Shown: piece by piece, positions 1-12,208 of the stretch
Layout of the letters: every line of letters begins with the position of its first letter
How positions within the stretch are numbered: position 1 is the stretch's first letter
Assembly (NCBI GenBank): GCA_047967505.1
Contig: CM106538.1
Origin: Dipteris shenzhenensis
Lineage: Eukaryota; Polypodiophyta; Polypodiopsida; Gleicheniales
Length of the DNA stretch: 64,000 bases
Strand: one strand, 5' to 3'
Notes under the pieces: model-generated
Database searches by the model: none
Told to the model about the DNA's origin: nothing
What the model saw: only the letters and a program-made list of their open reading frames with translations
Translations under genes and position numbers: made by a program

Positions 1-2237
1 AGTGTCATGTCCAAGTGGCACGGGAATCACTGCTACTCTTCCCAAGCCTCTGCAAAGTTAAGTGTCTCCACAACTGCTAGGTCTTGGAGAGTGGCATATG
101 CTGCTACTGTGGTAGTGGAGGATGTAATCTAACCCTCGTAAGCAAAGCATGAGTGGATCACACAAGCATATAGCTCTTGGAGCCATGCTTCTCCCAATGG
201 CGAGTGCGCTTGTGAACGCACGATCTTGTACTCGCCTGCGGTTGCCGTTAGGGTGCACTTTTGTGTTCTCATGGGGGGCATGCCTGCTATAGCTGGCTCA
301 TCTTGAGTAGCATGTCTAGTGGAGGTGTCTTCATCCTATAAGTCCTCCATGCTTATTTTGGTCGGCATTCAAATTGTGGCCGAAGGAGTGGTCTGAGAAT
401 CTGATGGGCCAGTGGCCTCTAGAATAGGGCGAGGGTGGAGACCCAAGTCAGCTTTGAACTCATAGAAGTCATGTTTGGATTCCATGGCAAACAGAAGTGG
501 AAGTTGCATGATGAGGGAATCGGTGGATGAGGAAGAACAAGAGGACATAAATTTGCCGGTGGGGATGTAGAGGAAGTGGGCAAGAAACTATCAGATTTTT
601 GGATAAATTTTGACATAGTTTTGCTGTAACAGCTATGGCAATGACCCATAGTGGGGTAGGCCTACTTGTATAGATTTCTATCCCCACAATCGATGGGATA
701 TTGGTATGGCGACGATCGGTGCTGAATTTGATGGTGACAGCCACCGGCGAACCTCGATGGCAACGATCGGCATGGAGTGTCTTATGCTGTGACCGGCATG
801 GTACTCGAATGGCAATGGGGCGGTATTGTTTGGCTGGCGATGACCTGGTGGGGTATTGTTATTGTGACGGTCGACGGGGGTCGGTGGTGTAATGGCTTGG
901 CGATGGTCGACGATGAACATTTCAGTGATGGTCAGTGGGGAACATTTCGATGATGTCAGTGGTGAACATTTTAGCGATGGTTAGCGGGGTAGTGATTGTG
1001 TAAGAATAGGGAAAAGAAAAGGAAGGGGGAGTGGGGTGGGGAAAAATGTCGACTGAGCAGAGTGCACTTGTGTTGTGCAACATGATAGTGAGGTCAGCGT
1101 GCAAGAACATGAACACTTGTAAAAATGCAAGAATGGACCCGAATCACCTGGTGCTAACCGTGTGTGTGTTTCGTGTGCTCGACAGGGACTAGTGGGCCAT
1201 GGGTGCATCGCGTGAGATGCCTACCGTACTAACTCACCTAGACCTAGACGTGATGACTATGATGAATGCAGTGGAGGTAGGTGTCGTACTGCAGCATAGT
1301 AAGTGAGGAGCCATGTAGAGTATGTGTCCAGCTTGTCCTTACCTTGGACGCCAAAGGCACCTTTGTGTCAGACTTGGTTGTTGTCGCGAGGTTTGACTTT
1401 GAGTGTCCATCCCCAAGGTGAGGTTCTTGTGTAACTCTTCATGGGATGGAATTCGGGTATTGTAGAGTTCCTCAACTGGTGGTGGCGATGCCTGTGTTGA
1501 GTCAGGCTACCCATGGCACCAGGGTATATTTGGTACCTTGAGGCTGGCCTACAGTTGGCAGGTTCTTGTGATGTTGCCTTTGATGCCTTCGAGGTTTGCA
1601 CTGTCTTTTTTTGGATCCAAGAGACTTTGTTGTCTTGGCTACCCAAACGGGTGGTGTTGCTCGAGGTGGCGGTGGATGAGGCATGAGCGTTGGGCGCGGC
1701 TTTCTCCAGGTAGTGAATGTGTGTGGGGGAAGTGATCTTGAGGTGACTGGAGCTGCTGTTGCTTTGTTACCATTCTCTAGGCATTAGTTCCGATCGAGGT
1801 GATGTTGGGTGCAGAGGATAGCATCTCGTACTTGCAGCTCTCGAATTTCTTGAGCAGAGGATGGTAGTGTTGGCTGAGTGTGCAATAGCATTGGTTTACC
1901 AACACTACAATGAGCTTTCTTCTCCTTTCGAGTTGGGCCCTTAAGTGGTGTGCTGGTGGAGGCTGGGGCTTCTAGTTGGCTTTGTTGCATCACTTCATTA
2001 TCGTGAATCGGTGAGGTTGGGGCCGAAGAGGGGGGGTTTGGTCTGCACAATGGGACTACCACCGTTTGACCACCATTGGTAAGCGAAGCAGTTTGGGCAT
2101 GCAAGTCGATTTGGCAGTTGATGACGTAGCACTATGCGCATGCGTGGTACCTATAGCTGAACAAGCAACTTGGCTGGCTCTATTGTTAGCTCATCCATTA
2201 GTTGCATCTGTTCAATCGTTGCCTTAAGCAAGGTCAT
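1..2237. other. Non-coding 3' side of gypsy A
   Basis: No supportable host gene. On the minus strand this follows the integrase of gypsy A and probably belongs to the long untranslated stretch between pol and the 3' LTR. I could not find a match here to the LTR-like sequence near 16.5 kb, so the 3' LTR is probably outside the window. A minus-strand open frame at 1784-2104 has no recognisable domain. Confidence 0.4.
660..985. repeat. Degenerate GATCGG-rich short repeats
   Basis: A roughly 20-bp unit recurs imperfectly, with cores such as GGCGACGATCGGTG, GGCAACGATCGGCATGG and GGCGATGGTCGACGATG. The same style of repeat appears at 15.23-15.9 kb, on the other side of gypsy A. Both blocks probably belong to untranslated parts of that element. 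Confidence 0.5.
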
Positions 2238-3460
2238 TTATCTACATTGTTGGATCTTTGCATTATGAATTCTAGCTTCCTCGATGGCCTGGCATTTCAT
2301 CCTGGCCAGCTCTGCCTTGAGTTCTTTTTCTCTATGCACGACTTGAAGGGTGGAGATAGTGAGTGGTCTGTAGTATGTTTTCAATTTACTTCTGTTTAGG
2401 TAGCCATCCATTTCTGTTCCATCAAGGGTGGCTATTATGCACGACCCTTGGGGAGTGATCTCAACTATGCGGTAAGGACCCATACCTCAGTACTTAAGCT
2501 TACATTTGGTGTTGCGGACACTATACAAGAGTGCCAAGTCTCCTTCTACCAGATCCTTGTTCTTTGGGTTGCGATCGAACCACTTTTTACATCCGGCCTT
2601 TTCTACTCGGAGAGCATAGGCTGCTCACAACCTTGTCTCTTCTAGCTTTTTGAGGTCGACTAGCCTTTTGGCTAGCTCATTTTTCGTGAGTATTTCTTTT
2701 ACTGCAAGGTGGAGGCTAGGCACTACATACTCCATTGGCATTACTGCCTCTACCCCAAAGGCTAACTTGAAGGGGGTACAATGTGTTGCCACTTTGTAGG
2801 AGGTCCTGCAGGCCCATAACGCTGCTTGAGCTTATGCACCCAATCAGTACGAATGGCTTCTATAGTACATGTGATAATCTTATAGCAAGTTTTGTTGGAG
2901 CTTTCAGCCAAGCCATTTGCTTTGGGGTAGTATAGCATTGACTTCCTATGAATGATCATAAACTCGCTCATCAGGATTGCTATGGTTTCGTTGGAGGAAG
3001 TAAGTTCCTCAGTCATTGACTAACTCCAACCAGCATCCAAAGCACGTGATGACTTGTTCATATAAGAATTTGGCGGTGGATGCATCATCCTTTACCGTGG
3101 CTCTTTCTTCTACCCACTTGGTGAAGTAGTCGGTGGCTAGGATGATGTATCGTGCCCCGGTCCCATTAGCGACTGGGCTTATGGGACCAATGAAATTGAT
3201 GCCCCACTTCTCGAAGGGTTGGTCAGCCAACATCTCGGTCAGGGGCATCATGTCTAACCTGTGTGGGATTTGGATGCGTTGGCAGGGGTCATATCATTTG
3301 ACAAATTTGGTCATGTCTCCGAATAGTGTTGGCCACCAGAGACCAACTTGCAGCACTTTACATGCTGTAACCTCGACAGGCAAAATGGCTGCCTGCAATT
3401 CCTGAGTGGGCTTCTTTAAGCACCTCGATGTATTCATGTTCACATACGCATCTTCACAGT
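2238..3460 (-). pseudogene. Gypsy A integrase remnant
   Basis: Minus-strand frames give the integrase core in pieces. 3251-3009 contains FEKWGINFIGPISP followed by ATDYFTKW, which correspond to the first-Asp strand and the next core motif; the first Asp position reads Asn here (INFIGP). 3016-2762 contains YYPKANGLAESSNKT, matching the segment with the catalytic Glu. 2483-2238 has the C-terminal MGPYRIVEI stretch and YLNRSKLKTYY. Frames change between pieces, so no functional integrase is encoded. Confidence 0.75.
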
Positions 3461-3971
3461 ATGCCATCCTTACCCACGTGGTAGTGTTGGCTTGCTACTA
3501 TCAGCTGATATGGCGATGCATCCTTAATGAGTTTATGGGCTTTATCCTTCTTGAGGTCTTGGCCTAGGGGTAGTCCGTTGGCCAAGTGGTGGTCAATTTT
3601 GGTGGCCCATTTTGGAATGACGTCGAGGAAAAAGAGGGAAGCGTTGGGGAGATCATCCTCTACTCCCGTTGGAGCTTTGCCGTTTGGGATCCTCGATAGG
3701 TGGTCGGCTAGAACGTGGGTTTTGCCCTTGTGCACAAGTCAAATTCTAGTAGGATCAGCATCCACCTCATAATGTGTCCCGTCATGCAGGGTTTGTTAAC
3801 CAAGTACAACAATGATTGATGGTCCATGAAGAAGACAAACTTGTTGGCTAACAAGTAGTGCATGAACTTCTTGACTGCATAGACCATGGTGAGACCCTCT
3901 CTCTCGGTGGTGGTGTAGTTAACTCCAGCCTCATTTAGTTGACGGCTTGTAAAGTATAATGGGTAATCCAA
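3454..3971 (-). pseudogene. Gypsy A RNase H remnant
   Basis: The minus-strand frame at 3971-3708 reads as a Ty3/gypsy RNase H (YFTSRQLNEAGVNYTTTERE, then FFMDHQSLLYL). A second frame at 3735-3454 carries the connection region with HVLADHLSRIPNG, which usually follows RNase H in these elements. It lies between RT and integrase as expected. A frame change separates the two parts. Confidence 0.75.
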
Positions 3972-4399
3972 ATTATGCTCCTCGAGCTAGGCTAACACAC
4001 ATCCAATGGCAAAGTTAGAGACATCAATGTGGATGTCGAATATTAAATTCCAGTCGGGAGACCTCAGTACTTGGGCAGTGGCTAGAACTAGCTTGAGGGT
4101 TTTAAAGGATGTTTGGCATTCTTTGGTCTACTCAAAGGATACTAGCAGTTTGTATAATGCCAGGCTATGTTGGCGTAGAACAAGATAAACCTCTGGTAAT
4201 AGCCCATATGCCAGTAAATCATTGGACTCCCTTAGCATTGGTGGGAGGTGGCAACTCCAAGATGAGTTTGATTTTGTTTTGGTCTGTAGAGATTCCATTC
4301 GGGGACACTATTTGACCCAAGATGACACCATGTTTGACCCAAAACTAGCACTTAAGGGGGTTGAGGGATATGCGGTACAAGTGACACGTCTCGAGGATG

Positions 4400-4960
4400 A
4401 ACCTAAGATACTTCAGGTGGTCATCCCATTTCGAGTTCACGCAGATATCATCCAAGAAGACTTCCACAAAGTCCCTCAAGTATTCCTTGAATACCATAAC
4501 CATCATACATTGGAAGGTATTTGGGGCATTGGTTAATCAGAATATCATAACCCTAGCTACATATACACCCCATTCAGTTGCGAAGGTGGTCTTGTGTTGA
4601 TCTTGGGGGACAATTGAGACTTGGTTGTAACCTGAAAATCCATCTAGGAAGCTAAACGCTTCCTTTTCAAATACCCTTTCTAGAACATGTTCCGTGAATG
4701 GCAAGGGGTAGTGGTCACATCTCATGGCCACATTAACCTTCTTCAAATCCATGCATACTCTAATTTTTCCATTTTTCTTTAAGACTATCACAATGGGTGA
4801 TACCTAGTCTATATGCTCGATCTCATAGATGAATCGTGCATCTATGAGTTTTTGGATTTCTTCCCTCACTATGACTGCGAATTTAGGATTCATAGGATAG
4901 GGGCATTGCCGTACTAGCCTGGCATCATACATCATGGGGATTGTATGCTAGACTATTGTG
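4400..4960 (-). pseudogene. Gypsy A reverse transcriptase remnant
   Basis: The minus-strand frame at 4791-4537 contains KKNGKIRVCMDLKKVN and FSFLDGFSGYNQV, the palm motifs of gypsy RT. The active-site box follows in another frame at about 4441-4461 as FLDDIC, the usual Y/F-x-D-D. Stops and a frame change break the domain. It is a dead copy of a polymerase that would make cDNA from the element RNA. Confidence 0.75.
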
Positions 4961-5178
4961 GGAGGTACCCCTTTCATGTCCATGTACTTCCAAGCCATGC
5001 AGTCCTTATATTCCTGTAGGAGAGCTATTAAGGCATTCTACTCACTGGGAGTGATGTCATCGGTGAGGAATATGGGTTGTGGGTCCTACCTTTTCGGGGC
5101 CAAGTTTACTTCCTTGACCGGAGCTAGTCCATCATACCCTTGAAACAACCATCCTCTCGAGATCTTTTGGCCTTTTGG

Positions 5179-5410
5179 TATAAGATCTTATGATCTAGAA
5201 TAGTATATGCCTTGTAGTGTGTTGGTACCTACCGTAAGTCTTCTTTATCCTCAATCCCCTTCTCTTTTTCTCCCAGAGCAGTGGACTTTTTGTATATAAG
5301 ATCTTATGATCTAGAATAGTATATGCCTTGTAGTGTGTTGGTACCTACCGTAAGTCTTCTTTATCCTCAATCCCCTTCTCTTTATCTCCCAGAGCAGTGG
5401 CCTTGGCCTT
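5179..5410. repeat. 116-bp tandem duplication inside gypsy A
   Basis: The segment beginning TAAGATCTTATGATCTAG at 5181 is repeated at 5297 with very few differences. It lies between the RT and protease remnants, in a part of pol with no readable domain. Confidence 0.85.
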
Positions 5411-5974
5411 GCCTTTGTATATAGGGGATTTGGTACGTGAAGGGGGCTCCTCCCTTGTACTTATAGAACCGATGGTGGTGGTTACCTTACTTATCATGTG
5501 TCCCCAGTTAGAGGAGAACTCATGGTGGGTGCTCGTGGCACCTACGTAGGATAGCCAATGAAGATCTGATTTTACCCTTATGGTTCCCTCGCTTACTTCT
5601 CAAGATTTGAGCATATTGAACATCCTTAGGGGAACCACCGAGGTCACAGAACCTTTGAGCTTTGGGGTGGTGATCTGAAACCCTACTCTTTCTTGGACAT
5701 CTATGTTGGCTAAGATGTGCATCCAGTTCTGTGACAATTATGGCTCTGGAGGAGGTGCCAGAATTCATCAGACTCCTTCTCATCCTCTTCCTTTTCACAG
5801 GGTTGAAATAGCTTTACAGAGGTGGTTTGGGCAGTGGTGTTGGACTTTGCAGCAGCAAAGAGGTGTCCTAACAATGGGTGGGCCTTATAGGTGTGCAGGT
5901 CCACTCTCATGGTTTGCTCCTCGTGTCGCAAGTAGATATTATTCATTGCACCAATCATGCATGAGGCCAAACAT

Positions 5975-6260
5975 TCACAAGAAGGGTCTGCCTAGGATAG
6001 CTTCATATCCACGCTGTCGACGAGTGAAGTCCATGACCATGAACCTGATAGGATATGTGAATCCAAACACCTTAATGCTTATTCCAGTCAACACTCCCAG
6101 AGGTTCAGTGGTTTCTCCATTGGCTAGCTTTACGACCAAATGGGTCTCCTCAACTGCGGGTTTTCCCCCATTTTTCCTAGCATTCCTTGGTGCAGACACT
6201 CACTCTTGCTCCCCCATCTAGGATGGCTTCCACCTTTTGGTTTTGGTAGACTATAGGGAT
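5975..6260 (-). pseudogene. Gypsy A aspartic protease remnant
   Basis: The minus strand contains VEAILDGGARVSV near 6200-6250 and, further on, YEAILGRPFL near 5975-6005. These match the active-site loop and C-terminal strand of retropepsins. The active-site triplet reads D-G-G rather than D-S/T-G. A stop separates the two halves. It lies between the gag zinc knuckles and RT, as expected. Confidence 0.65.
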
Positions 6261-7153
6261 TGAGGCGTTTGTGTCATCGCCCTCGAAAAACTGGCCTAGC
6301 TTGTTGATGGGAATCTTGGGTAGGTTCTGCCCCTTTTCTAGCATTTATTGGTTGGGCTTAGGGTTGGTAGGGGCTGGAGGTAGGAACAGTCTATTCATCC
6401 AATTGGACACGTCACACCATAGGATGGGATTTTCTCTTAGCAGAGATGCGATCAGCATTTTCACTTCTGTAGATAGGAAGACAATTAGCCTGGCACTATC
6501 GTAGGGTTCTGGTAAAGCTTCTTCCTCCATGGACAACATGTCATCAAAGCCGTATAGGTCTCCTTCGTCTTGAAGGTTATGTAGCATTGGGTCTTCTTGG
6601 AACATCTTCTGCATCAGATTCGGAGCTTCCAACTACTCCAAGCTAAGGTGTTCCTCTTCCTCCACTCTCTGGGACCTTGAGCAATTTTGCTCCTCGATGC
6701 CCCATCAGGTGGACTGGATGGATAGTATCTCACCCCCTACTAGCCTTTAGTCGATGCTCAAACTTATCTTGGCTCACACACCAAGTTCTGGGCATCCTTT
6801 ATGTATTGCTTTTCTAAGACCGGGTTAGGGTAGGTCTCTTTATAGGTGGGTGCTGATGCCAGCAGGCCCTGACCCTACACTGGTCTATTCACTTTTGAAA
6901 TCAAGGGTACATCAAGGTCACCCTAGATGGAAGACTGTTTGGAAGTAAAGGAGGTGGCAAGGGTAGCTGTCTCCTCATCAGGACCATCCTGGATGAGCAC
7001 TTGGTCAGAATTGTCACCTACTCAAATGGCCTTCTTGGAACAAGTTAGAGGCTGTAGAGGAATCTTGGGACCGGGAAACGGGGATACATTACCCTTCTTG
7101 GTGAGCTTCTTCATGGCCTTGCCTAGTGCCTTAGCCTACATCCTTGTAATGAC

Positions 7154-9354
7154 TTATAGTGGCACTGCAACCACATGGCCTTGTTCGATGCTAAGCAGAT
7201 TGAGGCTGGTGCTCTTTGGTAGGGTGAGTGGAGTGGTTGGTCTTCTCATGGGATAGTCCTGGAATAGATGCTCCGTGCCACATCCTACACACAAGGGAGT
7301 GGGGTTGGTTGCAGTTTGGGTGGTGGGCATATGATCCCTATATGGATAGTCCTTCAAGAAGTGTGGGCCCTGGCATTTGAAATAGGACACCAGTGGGTTT
7401 GAAGTGCCTCACTAGGGGCATTCACCTGCTCTATGGGGACCTTAGCAGGTATAACATTGGAGCGGGGGCCTCTGAGAAATTGAGTTTAGATCTCTTGCTC
7501 TTGCATTTATGGGGGCAGTCTAGAATACGGGGACTTATTGATCCTCTAGTGGGAGGTAGTGAGTCAGGGCTCCACTCCCCTCCTCATAGGGGTAATAATC
7601 ATGAGTTCCATGATTAGGATCTGTTTCCTCCTAGTCATTGGGCAACTCTTCAACCAACACTTGATTGACTGGGGCGATGCAAGGTAGCAAGGGTTGTGGA
7701 CCTAGTATGGGTGGTGGCAACAGAGCTAGCTGAGCCCGGTACTAGTAGCTAGTGCTAGCCACAGGGCCACCTTGCAAGATCTGGGGGTTGGGTGGGGCTA
7801 TTAGGGCCAATGGCGGTCGCATTTGATACATGGGTTGGGGAAGGGACCTTTGGAATTGACATTGGGAGGTATCATGGTTTCCCCACCTATGGCAATGTGC
7901 ACAGTAGAGTGCCAACCTTGCCCTTAGGTGCGGGCACTCATTGGATGGGTGGTTGCCATTGCATATCCCACAGTAGACATTTTCTCTTCGTGGAAACAAG
8001 TGGGGGTTGCTCGGTGCCTCCTTGGAGTTCCTATTCTCCATTGCTGACCTACCTACTCCAATAGATTGGAGGCTAGCTCACTCACATCCAAGCTTTTAGG
8101 CTCGTTAGCCTCCTTCTTGCTTGACTCTACACTCGAGGACCTAATCAATGGGGCTACTTTGGAGGGGGCCGAGGCCTTGTCCAAATCCACTTTGTCCATC
8201 ATATATTCACATATACGAATGGCCACCTTGCTGCATAGATCAAAGGAGGTGGGTTCATCACCATGAGGTGGTCGTGCAGCTTTGGGTCTACTAACCCGAT
8301 AAGGAAACGAGGCAACAATCGTTCATCTCGCTCATTCGCTCATAGGGTTCACAGCGAGCATTGAGGTGCTTAATCCTAGCAATGTAATCCCTCAAGGATT
8401 CCTTGTCGTTTTGTTTTACCCCATACAATTGGTTGATCGAGCTCCATTTATGGCCGCTGGGGGTGAATCCCACAAAAAAAAGCTTTCTCAATGTCTCCCA
8501 CTTTATCCTTTCCTCTGGGGTGAGAGCCCTATACCATTGACCTGCCTTGCTATCGAGGCTAAGACCGAATGCATTGGCCATCTCAAGGTCACCTAGTGCA
8601 CCAAAGGTTTCACAAATCTGCTCGAACCTTTCCACGTGGAAGACTTGGTCTCCTTCTCTGAGGAATTTGGTCATTAGCTTGGAAATGGCTGTGGGATGGC
8701 TTCTCGAGGGATTTTCCATCCCTGCAAGGAACATTGGGGCAGGTGGAGGTGGTGTTGCCACCCCTTGCTAGGGTATTCACCAAAATACGCATTGCCTCGT
8801 CAATAAACACCGTTTGAGTAGCTACCGAGGGTGGTTTTGTTGTGGGTCTGATGGGTCGCAGGGCTGCCTTAGGCCTGGACCAGGTGGTGGTGTCCATGTA
8901 GTTGCTAGTGTCGACATTGGGATAGAAGTACCCATGCCTACGTTCATTGGTGCAATTGGTATAGGCAGAAAGGGGCAGACTCCCAAAGGCAGTGGGTCCT
9001 GGGGCATGGTAACGTTGGTTCCATGTAGCGGGCGGTAGGGTGGAAACTGTGGTGCCCCATAGTTGACGAAGGTTGGTGGGGCCGAGGCTATTAGAGTGTC
9101 ATAAGGCATTCCACTTTGGAAGTTCCAATATCCCCTCGACTCGGGTACTATCTGTGGAGTTCCCTCATCCATGTTCTCCCACTGAGGGGTCTGGCGTAGG
9201 CAGAGGAACCTAGATTGACAAAGGTAGTTTCTATCCCGGTCTATGGCTTGGGGACTGTATGTTGCTGGCCTTCCCTTCCTACGATGGACATGCCAGCAAA
9301 GGGGCTCTCCATGTCTGTCGACTTTGTTTGTCCTAAGCAGCCAAACATATTAGA
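7154..9354 (-). pseudogene. Gypsy A gag with zinc knuckles (main part)
   Basis: The minus-strand frame 9172-8822 is a Pro-rich gag N-terminal region. 8761-8291 is a typical retrotransposon gag core (MANAFGLSLDSKAGQWYRAL, KWETLRKLFFVGF, LRDYIARIKHLNARC). 8041-7742 holds two Cys/His knuckles, CGICNGNHPSNEC and CAHCHRWGNHDTSQC, that would bind element RNA. Further decayed Cys-rich sequence continues to 7154. The 5' end of gag is displaced to 14847-15085 by the copia A insertion. Confidence 0.7.
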
Positions 9355-9359
9355 GAATG

Positions 9360-9657
9360 TGTTGAGATATCAAGCTCTACCCCCGATATATCTCCTGGAT
9401 GACTATCATTTATGTCACCGCCTATGTTAGTTGTACTCGTGGTGTAGTTAGACTACCACGTATGTTTTTGGTTTGGGTTCACATATGAACCACGTATTCT
9501 AGGTTTTGACATATAGGGTATTTCCCTCTTCTATTGTATCGTTGTTGTGTGCAAAAGTGAAGAAAGGCTTCACCCTCCAACCTTGTGTCCTCTCTCTTTT
9601 GTGTGTTGTGAAGAAAGCTGAACTTGAGTCTCCTATCTCTCTCCCTTATTCTTTACA
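9360..9657 (+). repeat. Copia A 5' LTR
   Basis: Starts TGTTGAGATATC and ends TTCTTTACA (TG...CA). It is identical to the 3' LTR except for a G/A and a C/T difference. Confidence 0.95.
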
Positions 9658-9669
9658 TGGTATCAGAGC
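9658..9669 (+). other. Copia A primer-binding site
   Basis: TGGTATCAGAGC directly abuts the 5' LTR. It is complementary to the 3' end of initiator Met-tRNA, the usual primer for plant copia elements. Confidence 0.93.
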
Positions 9670-10234
9670 CTTGTTCGTGGTAAGGAGCTCAAGAAAGCAA
9701 GCCAAGTTTGTGGTGTCCTGGTAAGAGGACCAGTGTTGCTTTCCTATTTCGAGTTTGGGAGCAAATCTCTGCAGGTAGCACAGCCAGAAGTGCAGGAGTG
9801 CACTGTTTCAGATTGAGAGGCCCTTCGTGGTGTGGCGAGAGCACAGTATATGCTGCGGGTAAGGGCGAAGCCCTTGGTGACTTTATTTTTCTGATTTGAG
9901 GCCATTTCGGGGCCCGTTTTGAAGGCGGAAGTTCTTCGCAGGCACTCAGAAAAAGGCCCTGTTTTTGCTGTGTGACCAGCGCGCGGCTAGTCGGTGGAAA
10001 GGTGCCACAGAAATTGCATTGTATGCCTGTGTGCAGAGATATTGGGAGTTGCAGATTCATGCCTGTTACCTGTTGATGCAAAATCGTCACTAGGAAGTGA
10101 CTGTGTGGTGAAATACTACTTTCGTCAGTGTTGCAGATCTGCCCCTGTGAGGTTTTTTGCAGAAGTTTTGCTATTTGCCCTTGTGAGGCATTTGCTGTGT
10201 TTACAGGTTGCTGTTGCAATTCGTGATTTGTAAA

Positions 10235-10561
10235 ATGTCTGAGAATCTGTCTACCATTGTCAGTGAGAAGCTTGACAAGAACAACTTCCAAGCATGGAAG
10301 TTCAGGATGACAAACTTCCTTATGGGAAAGGGAGTTTGGGAGTACATCAGTGGTGAAACTGCAGAACCAGTTTTGGGTGCTACTCCTACTCCTGCTGAAT
10401 TAAAGGCCTTTAAAGAGTGGCATGAAAAAGCCAGAAAATGCTTGTATTGGCTGTCTGTTAGCATTTCAGATTCTATGATTGTGCATATACAGGATGTAGA
10501 GACACCTAAGGAGGCATGGGATACATTGGTGAAGCTGTATAGCACAAATACCAAAGCATGA
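10235..10561 (+). pseudogene. Copia A gag, N-terminal part
   Basis: The ATG at 10235 opens a UBN2/gag-type domain (LDKNNFQAWKFRMTNFL, PKEAWDTLVKLY). A TGA at 10559-10561 stops it in a basic stretch where the frame otherwise runs straight on into the next open segment, so a single substitution (probably of an Arg codon) is the likely cause. Confidence 0.9.
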
Positions 10562-10564
10562 AAG

Positions 10565-12178
10565 ATGCAGCTAAAGCAGGAGTTGCACAATGTGCAAAGG
10601 AAAAATATGAATATAAATGAGTATTCCTTGAAGGTGAAAGGCCTTGCAGATTCTCTTGCCTCCATTGGAGCACCTGTTGATGATGAGGACTTAGTGTCCG
10701 TGACCTTGAATGGTCTTGGGAAAGATTATGCACAGTTTCGGACATCCATTGGAGTCCGTGAAACATTTCCTGATTTTCAGGAACTTATTGCTCTCTTGCT
10801 GAGTGAAGAGAAAAGGAATGGTGGTTTAGCCACCTCAACTTCTCAAGAGACTGCTTTCTACTCGAATACAGGTAGAGGCAGGGGTAGAGGAAGAGGCCGT
10901 TTTGGTGGCCGTGCAGGAAATCAGAACCAACAGCAACAACAGGAAAACCAGTCCTATGGAGGAGGACGTGGTAGTTCTAGAGGCAGGGGGAGCCAAAGAG
11001 GCCGTGGTTCATGGCAAAGGAACCAGCAAGTAAATAGCAGCACAGAATGCTATTATTGTGGAAAGCCTGGACACAAGGAGAATACATGCTATAAAAAGCA
11101 GAATGACATCAAAAGTGGGAAGTTGCAGCAAAGCAACTATGCATCATCAAGTGGGCATGGTGACGATAGAAATGAGCACCTTTTTGTGATGCAGCATATG
11201 GTTAACTCCATGTCAGGAGATGCTGCAGCTTGCAATGATGTTTGGTATGTTGATTCAGGTGCCTCTAACCACATGACCAGTCATGGTGAGTGGTTTCATG
11301 ATGTTAGAAATTTGGATAAGCCAGGTTATGTTGAAACAGGTGATGATACTGCGCACCCAATTACACAGGTTGGTAAAGTGCCATTGGCTATGCAGGATGG
11401 CAAAACGAAGTACTTGGCAGATGTACTTCATGTTCCAAAAATCACTAAGAACCTAGTTTCAGTAGGCCAGATGGTTGAGCAAGGTTTGCAGGTTAGATTT
11501 AATCCTGATGGATGCTTTGTTGAGGACTTGAAAAATAAGTGCCACTTGGTTGCGAAAGGCAACAAAAATGGCAGAATGTTCACCTTGGATGTTGATATGC
11601 CTGAGGTGAAAGCTGCTATGTTTGCGCATGGGAGAGGTGTCATTGCAGATATTGAGATATGGCACAAGCGCATTGGGCATGTGAATATACAAAGGCTGAA
11701 ATCTATGCAAACGAAAAACATTGTTGCAGGTTTGCCTAAATTCAGAGTTGAGGGAATGCAAAAGGTATGTGAAGCATGCCAAATGGGTAAGCAGGCCAGA
11801 CATGCATTTCCCAAAAATGCTAAGGTGAGCAGAAGACCTTTGGAAGTGATCCATTCAGATGTTTGGACAACCAAAGCTGCTTCTATTGGTGGATGCCATT
11901 ATTATGTGACGTTTATTGATGACTACACTAGGAAGGTGTGGATTTATTTTATGAAGCACAAAAGTGAAGTGTTCAGCCACTTCAAGGCTTTTAAGGCCAT
12001 GGTTGAAAAAGAGAAAGGTGTGCATATTAAAGTGCTAAGATCTGATGGAGGGGGAGAGTACTTTTCAGAAGAATTTTGTGAATATCTGAAAGAACAGGGA
12101 ATTCAAAGGAAGTACTCATGCAGGTCTACCCCTCAGCAGAATGGGGTTGCAGAAAGGAAGAACAGGCATATTGCATAA
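10565..12178 (+). pseudogene. Copia A gag C-terminus, protease, integrase
   Basis: In order: the rest of gag with an RGG/Gln-rich tract (about 10870-11035), a CCHC zinc knuckle CYYCGKPGHKENTC (11048-11089), the protease active site WYVDSGASNHM (Asp codon 11252-11254), the integrase HHCC region (WHKRIGHVN ... CEACQMGK), then integrase core motifs HSDVW, FIDDYTRK, RSDGGGEY and TPQQNGVAERKNR. The catalytic residues of protease and integrase are in place. A TAA at 12176-12178 ends the frame just after the catalytic Glu segment. Confidence 0.92.
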
Positions 12179-12208
12179 GTAGGACGGGCGATCCTAAATG
12201 AGAAAAAC

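Noticed and set aside
1-400. 3' LTR of gypsy A
   Set aside because: I could not match it to the probable 5' LTR at 16476-17060.
5703-6221. Plus-strand 172-codon frame
   Set aside because: Antisense to gypsy A protease and neighbouring pol sequence.
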